Made by a program: the position numbers and the translations under genes. A stretch of DNA of 55,086 nucleotides from the NCBI RefSeq assembly GCF_000372465.1, contig NZ_AQUZ01000056.1, positions 1 through 55,086 of the forward strand. Reading direction: 5' to 3'. The stretch's first letter is position 1; each line of letters opens with the position of its first letter. The notes beneath the pieces were generated by a model, which searched no databases, had not been told where the DNA came from, and saw nothing but the letters and a program-made list of their open reading frames with translations. Origin of the DNA: Kribbella catacumbae DSM 19601 (GTDB lineage Bacteria > Actinomycetota > Actinomycetes > Propionibacteriales > Kribbellaceae). Below, piece after piece: positions 31,096 to 39,891 of this stretch.

Positions 31096-32397
31096 ATGCT
31101 GACTCCGGTGCTGTCCGACAACTGGGACCAGATCCGCTCCTGGCAGCTGGCCTCGTACCAGCGCTCCGGCGGGTACGACGCGCTGCGTACCGCGCTGCGG
31201 ATGCTGCCGGCCGACGTGGTGACCGCGGTCAAGGACTCCGGTCTGCGCGGCCGTGGTGGCGCGGGCTTCCCGACTGGCATGAAGTGGTCCTTCATCCCGC
31301 AGGACAACCCGAAGCCGAAGTACCTGGTGGTGAACGCCGACGAGTCCGAGCCGGGGACCTGCAAGGACATCCCGCTGATGCTCGCCTCGCCGCACACGCT
31401 GGTCGAGGGCGTCATCATCTCGGCGTACGCGATCCGTGCGAACACCGCGTTCATCTACGTCCGCGGTGAGGTTCTGCACGTCATCCGCCGGTTGCAGCAG
31501 GCGGTTGTCGAGGCCCGGGAGGCCGGCTTCCTCGGCACCAACATCCTCGGCACCGGCTACGACCTGGACGTGATCGTGCACGCCGGCGCCGGCGCCTACA
31601 TCTGTGGCGAGGAGACGGCGCTGCTCGACTCGCTGGAAGGTCGTCGTGGTCAACCCCGGCTGCGTCCTCCGTTCCCCGCGGTGGCCGGCCTGTACGGCTG
31701 CCCCACTGTCATCAACAACGTCGAGTCGATCGCATCCGTTCCCTCGATCATCAACAACGGCGCCGACTGGTTCGGCTCGATGGGCACCGAGAAGTCCAAG
31801 GGCCCGACGCTGTACTCGCTGTCCGGCCACGTCACCCGGCCCGGTCAGTACGAGGCGCCGATGGGGATCACGCTGCGGCAGCTGCTCGAGCTGGCCGGCG
31901 GGATCCGCGACGGTCACGAGCTGAAGTTCTGGACCCCGGGCGGGTCCTCGACGCCGCTGCTGACCGCCGAGCACCTCGACGTACCGCTGGACTACGAGGG
32001 TGTCGCCGGAGCCGGCTCGCTGCTCGGGACCAAGGCGCTGCAGATCTTCGACGAGACCACCTGCCCGGTCCGCGCGACGCTGCGCTGGACCGAGTTCTAC
32101 AAGCACGAGTCCTGCGGCAAGTGCACCCCGTGCCGTGAGGGCACCTGGTGGCTGGTGCAGATCCTGGAGCGGCTGGAGGCCGGTCAGGGCGACGAGTCCG
32201 ACCTCGAGAAGCTGCTGGACCTGAGCGACAACATCACCGGCCGGTCGTTCTGCGCGCTGGCCGACGGCGCCACCGCGCCGATCACCAGCTCGATCCAGCA
32301 CTTCAAGGACGACTACCTCGCGCACTTCACGAACGGCGGCTGCCCGTTCGACCCGATGTTGTCCACCGTCTTCGCGACCGCTGGAGCAACCGCATGA
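31096..32397 (+). CDS. nuoF: NADH-quinone oxidoreductase subunit F
   Basis: This 433-residue subunit binds NADH and FMN and holds cluster N3. GRGGAGFPTGMKW is the FMN/NADH glycine-rich loop, GAGAYICGEETALLDSLEG completes the site, and HESCGKCTPCREGT supplies three cluster cysteines with a fourth near ITGRSFCALAD. The stop overlaps the nuoG ATG. Confidence 0.97.
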   Translation: MLTPVLSDNWDQIRSWQLASYQRSGGYDALRTALRMLPADVVTAVKDSGLRGRGGAGFPTGMKWSFIPQDNPKPKYLVVNADESEPGTCKDIPLMLASPHTLVEGVIISAYAIRANTAFIYVRGEVLHVIRRLQQAVVEAREAGFLGTNILGTGYDLDVIVHAGAGAYICGEETALLDSLEGRRGQPRLRPPFPAVAGLYGCPTVINNVESIASVPSIINNGADWFGSMGTEKSKGPTLYSLSGHVTRPGQYEAPMGITLRQLLELAGGIRDGHELKFWTPGGSSTPLLTAEHLDVPLDYEGVAGAGSLLGTKALQIFDETTCPVRATLRWTEFYKHESCGKCTPCREGTWWLVQILERLEAGQGDESDLEKLLDLSDNITGRSFCALADGATAPITSSIQHFKDDYLAHFTNGGCPFDPMLSTVFATAGATA

Positions 32398-34823
32398 CGA
32401 TCCAAGCGAATCCCCCTGCAGGTTCCGAGGTGGAGCGCACCGACCTGGTGACGGTCACCATCGACGACGTCGAGGTGAAGGTCCCGAAGAACACCCTGGC
32501 GATCCGGGCCGCCGAGCAGATCGGCGTCCAGATCCCGCGGTTCTGCGACCACCCGCTGCTCGACCCGGTCGCGGCCTGCCGGCAGTGCCTGGTCGAGGTC
32601 GTCGACGCCGGCAACGGCCGCGGGATGCCGAAGCCGCAGACCTCCTGTTCGCTGACCGTCGCCGACGGCATGGTGATCCGGACCCAGATCTCCTCACCGG
32701 TGGCCGACAAGGCCCAGCAGGGGCAGATGGAGTTCCTGCTGATCAACCACCCGCTGGACTGCCCGGTCTGCGACAAGGGTGGCGAGTGCCCGCTGCAGAA
32801 CCAGGCGATGACGAACGGCCGGGGCGAGAGCCGCTTCGAGGGTGTGAAGCGGACCTACCCCAAGCCGATCAACATCTCCGCCCAGGTGCTGCTGGACCGC
32901 GAGCGCTGTGTGCTCTGTGCCCGCTGCACCCGGTTCTCCCAGCAGATCGCCGGTGACCCGTTCATCGAGCTGCTCGAACGCGGCGCGCTGCAGCAGGTCG
33001 GCATCTACGAGAAGGAGCCGTACGAGAGCTACTTCTCCGGCAACGCGATCCAGATCTGCCCGGTCGGCGCGCTGACCAGCGCGGCGTACCGGTTCCGGTC
33101 CCGGCCGTTCGACCTCGTCTCGGTGCCGTCGGTGGCCGAGCACGACGCGTCCGGTTCGGCGATCCGGGTCGACTACCGGCGCGGCAAGGTGATGCGCCGG
33201 CTGGCCGGCGACGACGCGGAGGTGAACGAGGAGTGGATCTCCGACCGGGACCGGTTCGCGTTCAACTACGCGAACACCGGTGACCGGCTGACCCACCCGC
33301 TGATCCGCGAGGACGGCGAGCTGCGGGCGGCTTCGTGGCCGGAGGCACTGACCTTCGCGGCCCAGAAGCTCACCGCTGCCAAGGGCAACGCCGCGGTACT
33401 GACCGGTGGCCGGCTGACCCTCGAGGACGCCTACGCGTACTCGAAGTTCGCCCGGGTCGCGCTCGGTACCAACGACATCGACTTCCGGGCCCGGCCGCAC
33501 TCGCCGGAGGAGGCCGACTTCCTGGCCGCCGCGGTGGCCGGTACCGGACTCGGTACGACGTTCGCCGACCTGGAGAAGGCCGGCTCGGTCCTGCTGGTGG
33601 GCTTCGAGCCCGAGGAGGAGTCGCCGGCGGTCTTCCTGCGGCTGCGCAAGGGCGTCCGCAAGATCGGCACCAAGGTGTTCACCGTCGCGCCGTACGCGTC
33701 GCGTGGGGTGGAGAAGCTGTCGGGTGTCGTCGTCCAGTGCAGCCCGGGCACCGAGGCCGCAGTACTGGGTGATCTGCGCACTACGGGTGAGGGCGGGGCA
33801 GCGGCGCAGGCCGCGCTCGGCTCCGACTCGATCATCATCGTCGGCGAGCGGCTTGCCACCGTGCAGGGCGGGTACTCCGCCGCGTTGCGGCTCGCGCTCG
33901 ACACGGGCGCCCAGCTGGTCTGGATCCCGCGCCGTGCGGGTGACCGGGGTGCGCTCGAGGCCGGCTGCCTACCGGGTCTGCTGCCGGGCGGACGCCTGGT
34001 CACGGACGCGGCGGCACGAGTCGACCTGCAGGCCGCGTGGGGCGTCGAGCACCTGCCCGGCACGATCGGCAAGGACACCGACGAGATCATCGCCGCGGCC
34101 GGATCGCTGCAGGCACTGGTCGTCGCGGGCGTCGAGATCGACGACCTGCCGAACCCAGCGGCGGCCCTGGCCGCGCTGGCGGCCGCGCCGTTCGTGGTCA
34201 GCTTCGAGGTCCGCAACTCGCAGGTGACCGAGCACGCCGACGTCATCTTCCCGGTGGTTCCGCCGGCCGAGAAGGACGGCACCTTCGTGAACTGGGAGGG
34301 TCGCGAGCGGCCGTTCCCTGTTGTCCTCAAGATGCCGGCCGCGATGCCGGATGTCCGCGCGCTCGCCGCGCTGGCCCAGGAGATGGATTCCTCGCTCGGC
34401 TTCAGCACCCCGGCCGGAGCGAAGAAGGAGTTCGACGAGCTCGGCCGCTGGGACGGCGACCGGGCCGGCGAACCGACGTACCAGGCCGGTCCGGCCCTCG
34501 GCGCGTTCGACTCGACCCGGCTGGCGACCTGGCGGATGCTGATCGACGACAGCCGCGGCAACGACGGCGAGCCGCACCTGGTCGCGACCGCCCGCCGCCC
34601 GGTGGCGCGGATCTCGCAGACCACGGCGCACCGGGTCGGCGTACACGACGGTGACGAGCTGGTGGTCAGCACCGACGCCGGCTCGATCCGGTTGCCGGTG
34701 GCAATCACCGTGATGACCGACAACGTCGTCTGGCTGCCGGCCAACTCGGCCGACTCGCATGTCAGACGCTCACTGCACGCAGATCACGGTTCGATCGTGA
34801 CGATCGCCGGAGGGAACTCATGA
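32394..34823 (+). CDS. nuoG: NADH-quinone oxidoreductase subunit G
   Basis: This 809-residue subunit has an N-terminal ferredoxin-like 2Fe-2S site (FCDHPLLDPVAACRQCLVEV), the His-Cys 4Fe-4S motif (HPLDCPVCDKGGECPLQNQ) and RCVLCARCTRF. A large molybdopterin-oxidoreductase-like C-terminal region follows, without molybdenum function in this family. The ATG at 32394 overlaps the nuoF stop; the frame is open further upstream but only inside nuoF. The stop lies inside the first 81-bp junction element. Confidence 0.96.
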   Translation: MTIQANPPAGSEVERTDLVTVTIDDVEVKVPKNTLAIRAAEQIGVQIPRFCDHPLLDPVAACRQCLVEVVDAGNGRGMPKPQTSCSLTVADGMVIRTQISSPVADKAQQGQMEFLLINHPLDCPVCDKGGECPLQNQAMTNGRGESRFEGVKRTYPKPINISAQVLLDRERCVLCARCTRFSQQIAGDPFIELLERGALQQVGIYEKEPYESYFSGNAIQICPVGALTSAAYRFRSRPFDLVSVPSVAEHDASGSAIRVDYRRGKVMRRLAGDDAEVNEEWISDRDRFAFNYANTGDRLTHPLIREDGELRAASWPEALTFAAQKLTAAKGNAAVLTGGRLTLEDAYAYSKFARVALGTNDIDFRARPHSPEEADFLAAAVAGTGLGTTFADLEKAGSVLLVGFEPEEESPAVFLRLRKGVRKIGTKVFTVAPYASRGVEKLSGVVVQCSPGTEAAVLGDLRTTGEGGAAAQAALGSDSIIIVGERLATVQGGYSAALRLALDTGAQLVWIPRRAGDRGALEAGCLPGLLPGGRLVTDAAARVDLQAAWGVEHLPGTIGKDTDEIIAAAGSLQALVVAGVEIDDLPNPAAALAALAAAPFVVSFEVRNSQVTEHADVIFPVVPPAEKDGTFVNWEGRERPFPVVLKMPAAMPDVRALAALAQEMDSSLGFSTPAGAKKEFDELGRWDGDRAGEPTYQAGPALGAFDSTRLATWRMLIDDSRGNDGEPHLVATARRPVARISQTTAHRVGVHDGDELVVSTDAGSIRLPVAITVMTDNVVWLPANSADSHVRRSLHADHGSIVTIAGGNS

Positions 34824-34900
34824 ACGAGCGGAGCGAGTTCATCATCAGGCACAGCAGCTCCTGCTCATGCGCGCCCGGAGCGAAGCGAGGACGCGCATGA
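34820..34900 (+). CDS. 26-residue mini-ORF bridging nuoG and nuoH
   Basis: An ATG inside the nuoG stop (ATGA, 34820-34823), with GGAGGG upstream, opens a frame that ends in the TGA overlapping the nuoH ATG (34897-34900). The peptide starts MNERSE and ends CAPGAKRGRA. A second copy between nuoJ and nuoK has the same length, the same two overlaps and 20 of 26 identical residues. Conservation of frame and overlaps favours real translation, perhaps only to couple the neighbouring genes; the peptide may have no role of its own. Confidence 0.55.
   Translation: MNERSEFIIRHSSSCSCAPGAKRGRA
34865..34900 (+). promoter_or_regulatory. Start-codon hairpin of nuoH
   Basis: TCATGCGCG (34865-34873) pairs perfectly with CGCGCATGA (34892-34900), which contains the nuoH ATG and the mini-ORF stop. 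The 18-base loop displays GAGGA, 5 bases before the ATG. A ribosome finishing the mini-ORF would open the stem, so this looks like a coupling device. The same structure occurs before nuoK. Confidence 0.6.
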
Positions 34901-36252
34901 GCACCATCTCGCTTGCCTTGCCGATGGCCTTTCCGATGGCACCGCCGCCGGACGCCGGCGTCGGTAACGACCCCTGGTGGGTGATCGGCCTCAAGGTGCT
35001 GCTGGTCTTCGTCTTCCTGATCGTGCTGACGCTGTTCAACATCTGGCTGGAACGCCGCGTGGTGGCCCGGATGCAGCACCGGATCGGCCCGAACGTGCAC
35101 GGCCCGTTCGGTCTGCTCCAGTCGCTGGCCGACGGCATGAAGCTGATGTTCAAGGAAGACCTGATGCCGAAGGGCGTGGACAAGCTCGTCTACGTCGCGG
35201 CCCCGGTGATCGTCTCGATCCCGGCCTTCCTGACCTTCGCGGTGATCCCGTTCGGGCCGACGGTGAAGATTCCCTTCACCGACACCTACACCCGGCTGCA
35301 GATCACCGACCTGCCGGTCTCGGTGCTGTACGTGATGGCGGTCGCCTCGATCGGCATCTACGGCATCGTGCTCGGGGGCTGGTCCTCCAACTCGACGTAC
35401 TCGCTGCTCGGTGGTCTGCGCTCGAGCGCCCAGATGATCTCGTACGAGGTCGCGATGGGCCTGGCGCTGGTCACGGTCTTCCTGTTCGCCGGCTCGATGT
35501 CCACCTCGGAGATCGTCGCGGCGCAGGGTTCGCACCAGACGCTGAGTCTGTTCGGTGCCGACATCCCGATCCCCGGCTGGTACGCCGTCCTGTTGTTCCC
35601 GTCGTTCGTGATCTACGTGATCTCGATGATCGGCGAGACGAACCGGGCGCCGTTCGACCTGCCGGAGGCCGAGGGCGAACTGGTGGCCGGCTTCCTGACC
35701 GAGTACTCGTCGATGAAGTACGCGATGTTCTTCCTGGCCGAGTACATCAACATGGCGACCGTGTCCGCGCTGGCCACCACGTTGTTCCTGGGCGGCTGGC
35801 GGGCGCCCTGGCCGATCTCGATCTGGGACGGCGCGAACTCCGGCTTCTGGCCGGTGCTGTGGTTCGTCGGCAAGATGATGCTGTTCATCTTCTTCTACAT
35901 CTGGCTGCGCGGAACGCTGCCGCGACTGCGCTACGACCAGTTCATGAAGCTGGGCTGGAAGATCCTGATCCCGGTCTCGCTGGGCTGGATCCTGCTGGTT
36001 GCCACGGTCCGCGCGATCGGCCGCGAGGTCGACGTACAGCGCAACTACCTGCTGATCGCGGCCGGCGTCGTCGCGCTGATCGCGGTGCTGTCGATGTTCA
36101 TGCCGCAGAAGAAGACCGACTCCGACGAGCCGGTGGCCGAAGAGGACTTCGACGCCTTCGCCGGGGGCTTCCCGGTGCCACCACCACTCGTCGATTCCAC
36201 CACCACGAGCCCAAGCGAGACTGTTCGCAGCAAGGAAGGAAGCCGTGGCTAG
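34897..36252 (+). CDS. nuoH: NADH-quinone oxidoreductase subunit H
   Basis: This 451-residue membrane subunit has about eight helices and makes the quinone channel floor. Conserved pieces are ERRVVARMQHRIGPN, LADGMKLMFKEDLMP, SYEVAMGLALV, GETNRAPFDLPEAEGELVAGF and the EYINM region. I use the ATG at 34897 with GAGGA 5 bases upstream; starting at the earlier in-frame ATG would add a peptide encoded by the junction repeat. A polar C-terminal tail of about 55 residues overlaps the nuoI start by 8 bases. Confidence 0.96.
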   Translation: MSTISLALPMAFPMAPPPDAGVGNDPWWVIGLKVLLVFVFLIVLTLFNIWLERRVVARMQHRIGPNVHGPFGLLQSLADGMKLMFKEDLMPKGVDKLVYVAAPVIVSIPAFLTFAVIPFGPTVKIPFTDTYTRLQITDLPVSVLYVMAVASIGIYGIVLGGWSSNSTYSLLGGLRSSAQMISYEVAMGLALVTVFLFAGSMSTSEIVAAQGSHQTLSLFGADIPIPGWYAVLLFPSFVIYVISMIGETNRAPFDLPEAEGELVAGFLTEYSSMKYAMFFLAEYINMATVSALATTLFLGGWRAPWPISIWDGANSGFWPVLWFVGKMMLFIFFYIWLRGTLPRLRYDQFMKLGWKILIPVSLGWILLVATVRAIGREVDVQRNYLLIAAGVVALIAVLSMFMPQKKTDSDEPVAEEDFDAFAGGFPVPPPLVDSTTTSPSETVRSKEGSRG

Positions 36253-36793
36253 CGTCAAAGAGTCCCTCTGGGATCCGGTCGCCGGGTTCGGGGTCACCTT
36301 CCGGACGATGTTCCGCAAGGTGTTCACCGAGCAGTACCCGTTCGACAAGAAGCCGACCGCACCGCGGTTCCACGGCAGGCACCAGCTGAACCGCTGGCCC
36401 GACGGCCTGGAGAAGTGCATCGGCTGCGAGCTGTGCGCCTGGGCCTGCCCGGCGGACGCGATCTACGTCGAGGGCGCTGACAACGCCGAGGGCGGGCGGA
36501 TGTCGCCCGGCGAGCGGTACGGCCGCGTCTACCAGATCAACTACCTGCGCTGCATCCTGTGCGGACTCTGCATCGAGGCGTGCCCGACCCGGGCACTGAC
36601 GATGACGAACGAGTACGAACTGGCCGACCGCACCCGCGAGTCCCTCATCTACGAGAAGAAGGACCTGCTGGCGCCGCTGCTGCCGGGGATGGAGGAGCCG
36701 CCGCACGACATGCAACTCGGCTCCACCGACAGGGACTACTACCGCGGCCTGATCGGTGCCGCGACACCAGCCGAGGGTGGTGGCGACAAGTGA
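36245..36793 (+). CDS. nuoI: NADH-quinone oxidoreductase subunit I
   Basis: This 182-residue ferredoxin-type subunit holds two 4Fe-4S clusters (N6a, N6b): CIGCELCAWACPADAI and CILCGLCIEACPTRAL. It starts at GTG 36245 inside the nuoH 3' end, with AAGGAAG upstream. The stop overlaps the nuoJ GTG. Confidence 0.97.
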   Translation: MASVKESLWDPVAGFGVTFRTMFRKVFTEQYPFDKKPTAPRFHGRHQLNRWPDGLEKCIGCELCAWACPADAIYVEGADNAEGGRMSPGERYGRVYQINYLRCILCGLCIEACPTRALTMTNEYELADRTRESLIYEKKDLLAPLLPGMEEPPHDMQLGSTDRDYYRGLIGAATPAEGGGDK

Positions 36794-37635
36794 TCGGTCT
36801 CGTCACCGGCACCCAGGTCGCGTTCTGGATGCTGGCGCCGATCATGGTGCTGGCCGCGATCGCGATGATCCTGGTCCGCAAGGCCGTGCACTCGGCCCTG
36901 CTGCTCGCCACCGTGATGATCTGCCTCGCGGTGCAGTACGCCGCGCAGGACGCTCCGTTCCTGTTCGCAGTACAGATCATCGTCTACACCGGCGCCATCT
37001 TGATGCTGTTCCTGTTCGTGCTGATGCTGGTCGGCGTCGACGCTTCCGACTCGCTGGTCGAGACGATCCGTGGTCAGCGGCTGCTGGCCGGCGTCGCCTT
37101 CCTCGGCATCGGCATCCTGCTCGTCTTCGCCGTCGGCAACGCCGTGTACGGCGACCCGGTGGGCCTCGGCCAGGCGCAGCCGGACGGAAACGTGAAGGGG
37201 CTCGCGCAACTGCTGTTCGGCAAGTACGTGTTCGCCTTCGAGGTCACCTCGGCGCTGCTGATCACCGCGGCGATGGGCGCGATGATGCTGGCGCACCGCG
37301 AGCGGCTGACCAAGAAGCGCACTCAGCGCGACCACGCCGAGGAGCGGATCCGCAAGTACGCCGAGTCCGGCGTCCACCCCGGCCCGCTGCCGACGCCCGG
37401 TGTGCTGGCCCGGCACAACGCCGTCGACACGCCGGCGCTGCTGCCGGACGGGTCGACCGCACCGACCTCGGTTTCGCGCGTGCTGCAGGCACGTGGCACG
37501 GTGTTCCCCGAGACCGAGGAGCGCGACGAGATCGAGACGGTCCGCAAGATCGCCGACGGTGACGCCGGCGACGAGGTCCCGCCGGAGCCCACCGGCACGG
37601 ACCTGACCGGATTCGGTGAAGGAGAGAAGGCGTGA
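36790..37635 (+). CDS. nuoJ: NADH-quinone oxidoreductase subunit J
   Basis: This 281-residue membrane subunit has five helices in the first 165 residues, including VQIIVYTGAILMLFLFVLMLVG with the pi-bulge helix 3 typical of NuoJ. A long cytoplasmic tail of about 100 charged residues is absent from many homologues but usual in actinobacteria. It starts at a GTG overlapping the nuoI stop. Its stop overlaps the second mini-ORF. Confidence 0.94.
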   Translation: MIGLVTGTQVAFWMLAPIMVLAAIAMILVRKAVHSALLLATVMICLAVQYAAQDAPFLFAVQIIVYTGAILMLFLFVLMLVGVDASDSLVETIRGQRLLAGVAFLGIGILLVFAVGNAVYGDPVGLGQAQPDGNVKGLAQLLFGKYVFAFEVTSALLITAAMGAMMLAHRERLTKKRTQRDHAEERIRKYAESGVHPGPLPTPGVLARHNAVDTPALLPDGSTAPTSVSRVLQARGTVFPETEERDEIETVRKIADGDAGDEVPPEPTGTDLTGFGEGEKA

Positions 37636-37712
37636 ACGAGCGAAGCGAGCGAACCATTCAGCACAGCACGCTTTCGTCATGCGCGCCCGGAGCGAAGCGA
37701 GGACGTGCATGA
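37632..37712 (+). CDS. 26-residue mini-ORF bridging nuoJ and nuoK
   Basis: The GTG start overlaps the nuoJ stop (GTGA, 37632-37635) and the TGA overlaps the nuoK ATG (37709-37712). The peptide begins with NERSE after the start residue and ends CAPGAKRGRA, like its partner between nuoG and nuoH; differences cluster in the middle (residues 7-15). GGAGAG lies upstream. Exact length and both overlaps are kept although the nucleotides differ. Confidence 0.55.
   Translation: MNERSERTIQHSTLSSCAPGAKRGRA
37677..37712 (+). promoter_or_regulatory. Start-codon hairpin of nuoK
   Basis: TCATGCGCG (37677-37685) pairs with CGTGCATGA (37704-37712); the single base change relative to the nuoH copy becomes a G-U pair, so the stem is kept. 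The 18-base loop is identical in sequence and again shows GAGGA before the ATG. Confidence 0.58.
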
Positions 37713-38008
37713 CGACCGAGCCTTACATCGTCCTTTCGGCGATGTTGTTCAGCATCGGTGCGCTCGGCGTACTGGTCCGGCGCAACGCGATCGTCGTCTT
37801 CATGTGTGTGGAGCTGATGCTGAACGCGACCAACCTCGCGTTCGTCAGCTTCGCCCGTCAGCACGGCAACCTCGACGGCCAGATCGCCGCCTTCTTCGTG
37901 ATGGTGGTGGCCGCGGCCGAGGTCGTGATCGGCCTGGCGATCATCATGGCCATCTTCCGCACCCGTCGCTCGGCCTCGGTCGACGACGCCAACCTGCTCA
38001 AGTACTGA
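37709..38008 (+). CDS. nuoK: NADH-quinone oxidoreductase subunit K
   Basis: This 99-residue subunit has three membrane helices. The buried glutamates of the proton path are in VFMCVELMLNATNL and AAEVVIGLAIIMAIFR. The ATG at 37709 gives the normal length; the upstream in-frame ATG would add the peptide encoded by the junction repeat. nuoL follows after 11 bases. Confidence 0.97.
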   Translation: MTTEPYIVLSAMLFSIGALGVLVRRNAIVVFMCVELMLNATNLAFVSFARQHGNLDGQIAAFFVMVVAAAEVVIGLAIIMAIFRTRRSASVDDANLLKY

Positions 38009-38019
38009 GGTCATAACCG

Positions 38020-39891
38020 ATGAGTCATGAGCTGATGTGGCTGCTGGTCGCGATCCCGGCGGTGTCCGCGGCGATCCTGCTGCTTGGTGGCAAGGCCACC
38101 AACGGCTGGGGTCACCTGCTCGGTACCGCCGCGCCGCTGGCCTCGTTCGTCTGCGGGGTCCTGCTCTTCTTCCAGATGCAGGGTCTCGACGGTGAAGAGC
38201 GGTCCGAGACGATCAAGCTGTTCGAGTGGTTCTCGGTCGGCAGCATCCAGGTGGATGTGACCCTGCTGATCGACCAGCTGTCCATCCTGTTCGTGCTGCT
38301 GATCACCGGTGTGGGTTCGCTGATCCACATCTACTCGATCGGCTACATGGCGCACGACGCGCGCCGGCGCCGCTTCTTCGGGTACCTGAACCTGTTCATC
38401 GCCTCGATGCTGCTGCTGGTGCTCGCCGCCGACTATCTGGTGGTCTTCGTCGGCTGGGAAGGCGTCGGTCTGGCGTCGTACCTGCTGATCGGGTTCTGGC
38501 AGCACAAGCACTCGGCCGCGACCGCCGCGAAGAAGGCGTTCGTGGTGAACCGGGTCGGTGACATCGGCCTGTCGCTCGCGGTGATGAGCATGTGGGCGTT
38601 GTTCGGCTCGTCCGCCTTCACCACGGTGAACGCCGGCGTCGAGGGCGTCTCCAGCACCTGGGGCACGCTGCTCGGCCTGATGCTGCTGCTGGCCGCCTGT
38701 GGAAAGTCCGCGCAGGTGCCGCTGCAGTCCTGGCTGCTGGACGCGATGGAAGGCCCGACCCCGGTGTCGGCGCTGATCCACGCGGCGACGATGGTCACCG
38801 CGGGCGTCTACCTGGTGGTTCGCTCGCACGCGATCTACGAGGTCACCGACGCCGCCTCGACCGCGGTGGTGATCGTCGGCACGGTGACCGCGCTGGTCGG
38901 TGCGATCATCGGTTGCGCCAAGGACGACATCAAGAAGGCACTGGCCGGTTCGACGATGAGCCAGATCGGCTACATGATGCTCGCCGCCGGCCTCGGCCCG
39001 GCGGGCTATGTGTTCGCGATCTTCCACCTGCTCACCCACGGCTTCTTCAAGGCCAACATGTTCCTCGGGGCCGGCTCGGTGATGCACGGCATGAACGACG
39101 ACGTGAACATGCGGCACTACGGCGGCCTGGCGAAGTACATGAAGGTCACCTTCGCGACCTTCGCCTTCGGCTACCTGGCGATCCTCGGCATCCCGCCGTT
39201 CGCCGGCTTCTTCAGCAAGGACAAGATCATCGAGGCCGCGTTCGCGGACAACCTGGTGATCGGTCTGTGTGCCCTGCTCGGCGCCGGCATCACCGCGTTC
39301 TACATGACCCGGCTGATGCTGATGACGTTCTTCGGCGAGAAGCGCTGGGAGAAGGACGTGCACCCGCACGAGTCGCCCGCGGTGATGACCGGTCCGCTGG
39401 TCGTCCTGGCGGCGCTCTCGCTCGGCGGCGGCGCGCTCTACTTCGCCGGTCACTGGATCGTCGAGTGGCTGGAGCCGGTGGTCGGGCACGAGGAGCACCA
39501 CCCGCCGGTCAGCGCGCTGGTGATGACGCTGATCACCCTCGCGGTGGTTGCCGTCGGCATCGTCATCGCGGTGGTCCTGTACCGCCGCGACATCCCGCGC
39601 GAGGCGCCGGTCCAGGTCTCGCCGGTCACCACCTTCGCCCGCCGTGACGTCTACGGCGACGCGCTGAACGAGGCGGTCCTGATGCGCCCGGGTCAGTACC
39701 TCACCCGGACGCTGGTCTGGCTCGACAACCGCGGAGTGGACGGTCTGGTCAACGGCCTGGCCGCGCTCTTCGGTGGGTTGTCCGGCCGGCTGCGCCGGTT
39801 CCAGACGGGCTTCGTCCGTTCCTACGCACTCAGCATGGTCTTCGGCGCCGCATTCGTGGTCGTCGCCCTCCTCGCGGTGAGGTTGTCGTGA
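38020..39891 (+). CDS. nuoL: NADH-quinone oxidoreductase subunit L
   Basis: This 623-residue antiporter-like subunit has the key glutamate/lysine motifs FVGWEGVGLASYLLIGFW, KAFVVNRVGD, PTPVSALIHAATMVTAGVYL and DDIKKALAGSTMSQIGYM. It ends with the long lateral helix region and a final membrane helix. It is a proton-pumping subunit at the distal end of the membrane arm. The stop overlaps the nuoM GTG. Confidence 0.97.
   Translation: MSHELMWLLVAIPAVSAAILLLGGKATNGWGHLLGTAAPLASFVCGVLLFFQMQGLDGEERSETIKLFEWFSVGSIQVDVTLLIDQLSILFVLLITGVGSLIHIYSIGYMAHDARRRRFFGYLNLFIASMLLLVLAADYLVVFVGWEGVGLASYLLIGFWQHKHSAATAAKKAFVVNRVGDIGLSLAVMSMWALFGSSAFTTVNAGVEGVSSTWGTLLGLMLLLAACGKSAQVPLQSWLLDAMEGPTPVSALIHAATMVTAGVYLVVRSHAIYEVTDAASTAVVIVGTVTALVGAIIGCAKDDIKKALAGSTMSQIGYMMLAAGLGPAGYVFAIFHLLTHGFFKANMFLGAGSVMHGMNDDVNMRHYGGLAKYMKVTFATFAFGYLAILGIPPFAGFFSKDKIIEAAFADNLVIGLCALLGAGITAFYMTRLMLMTFFGEKRWEKDVHPHESPAVMTGPLVVLAALSLGGGALYFAGHWIVEWLEPVVGHEEHHPPVSALVMTLITLAVVAVGIVIAVVLYRRDIPREAPVQVSPVTTFARRDVYGDALNEAVLMRPGQYLTRTLVWLDNRGVDGLVNGLAALFGGLSGRLRRFQTGFVRSYALSMVFGAAFVVVALLAVRLS

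Noticed and set aside
34867..34896. Ten-residue N-terminal extension of NuoH from the upstream in-frame ATG
   Set aside because: The residues come from the junction repeat, which also precedes nuoK; both true starts have GAGGA in the hairpin loop.
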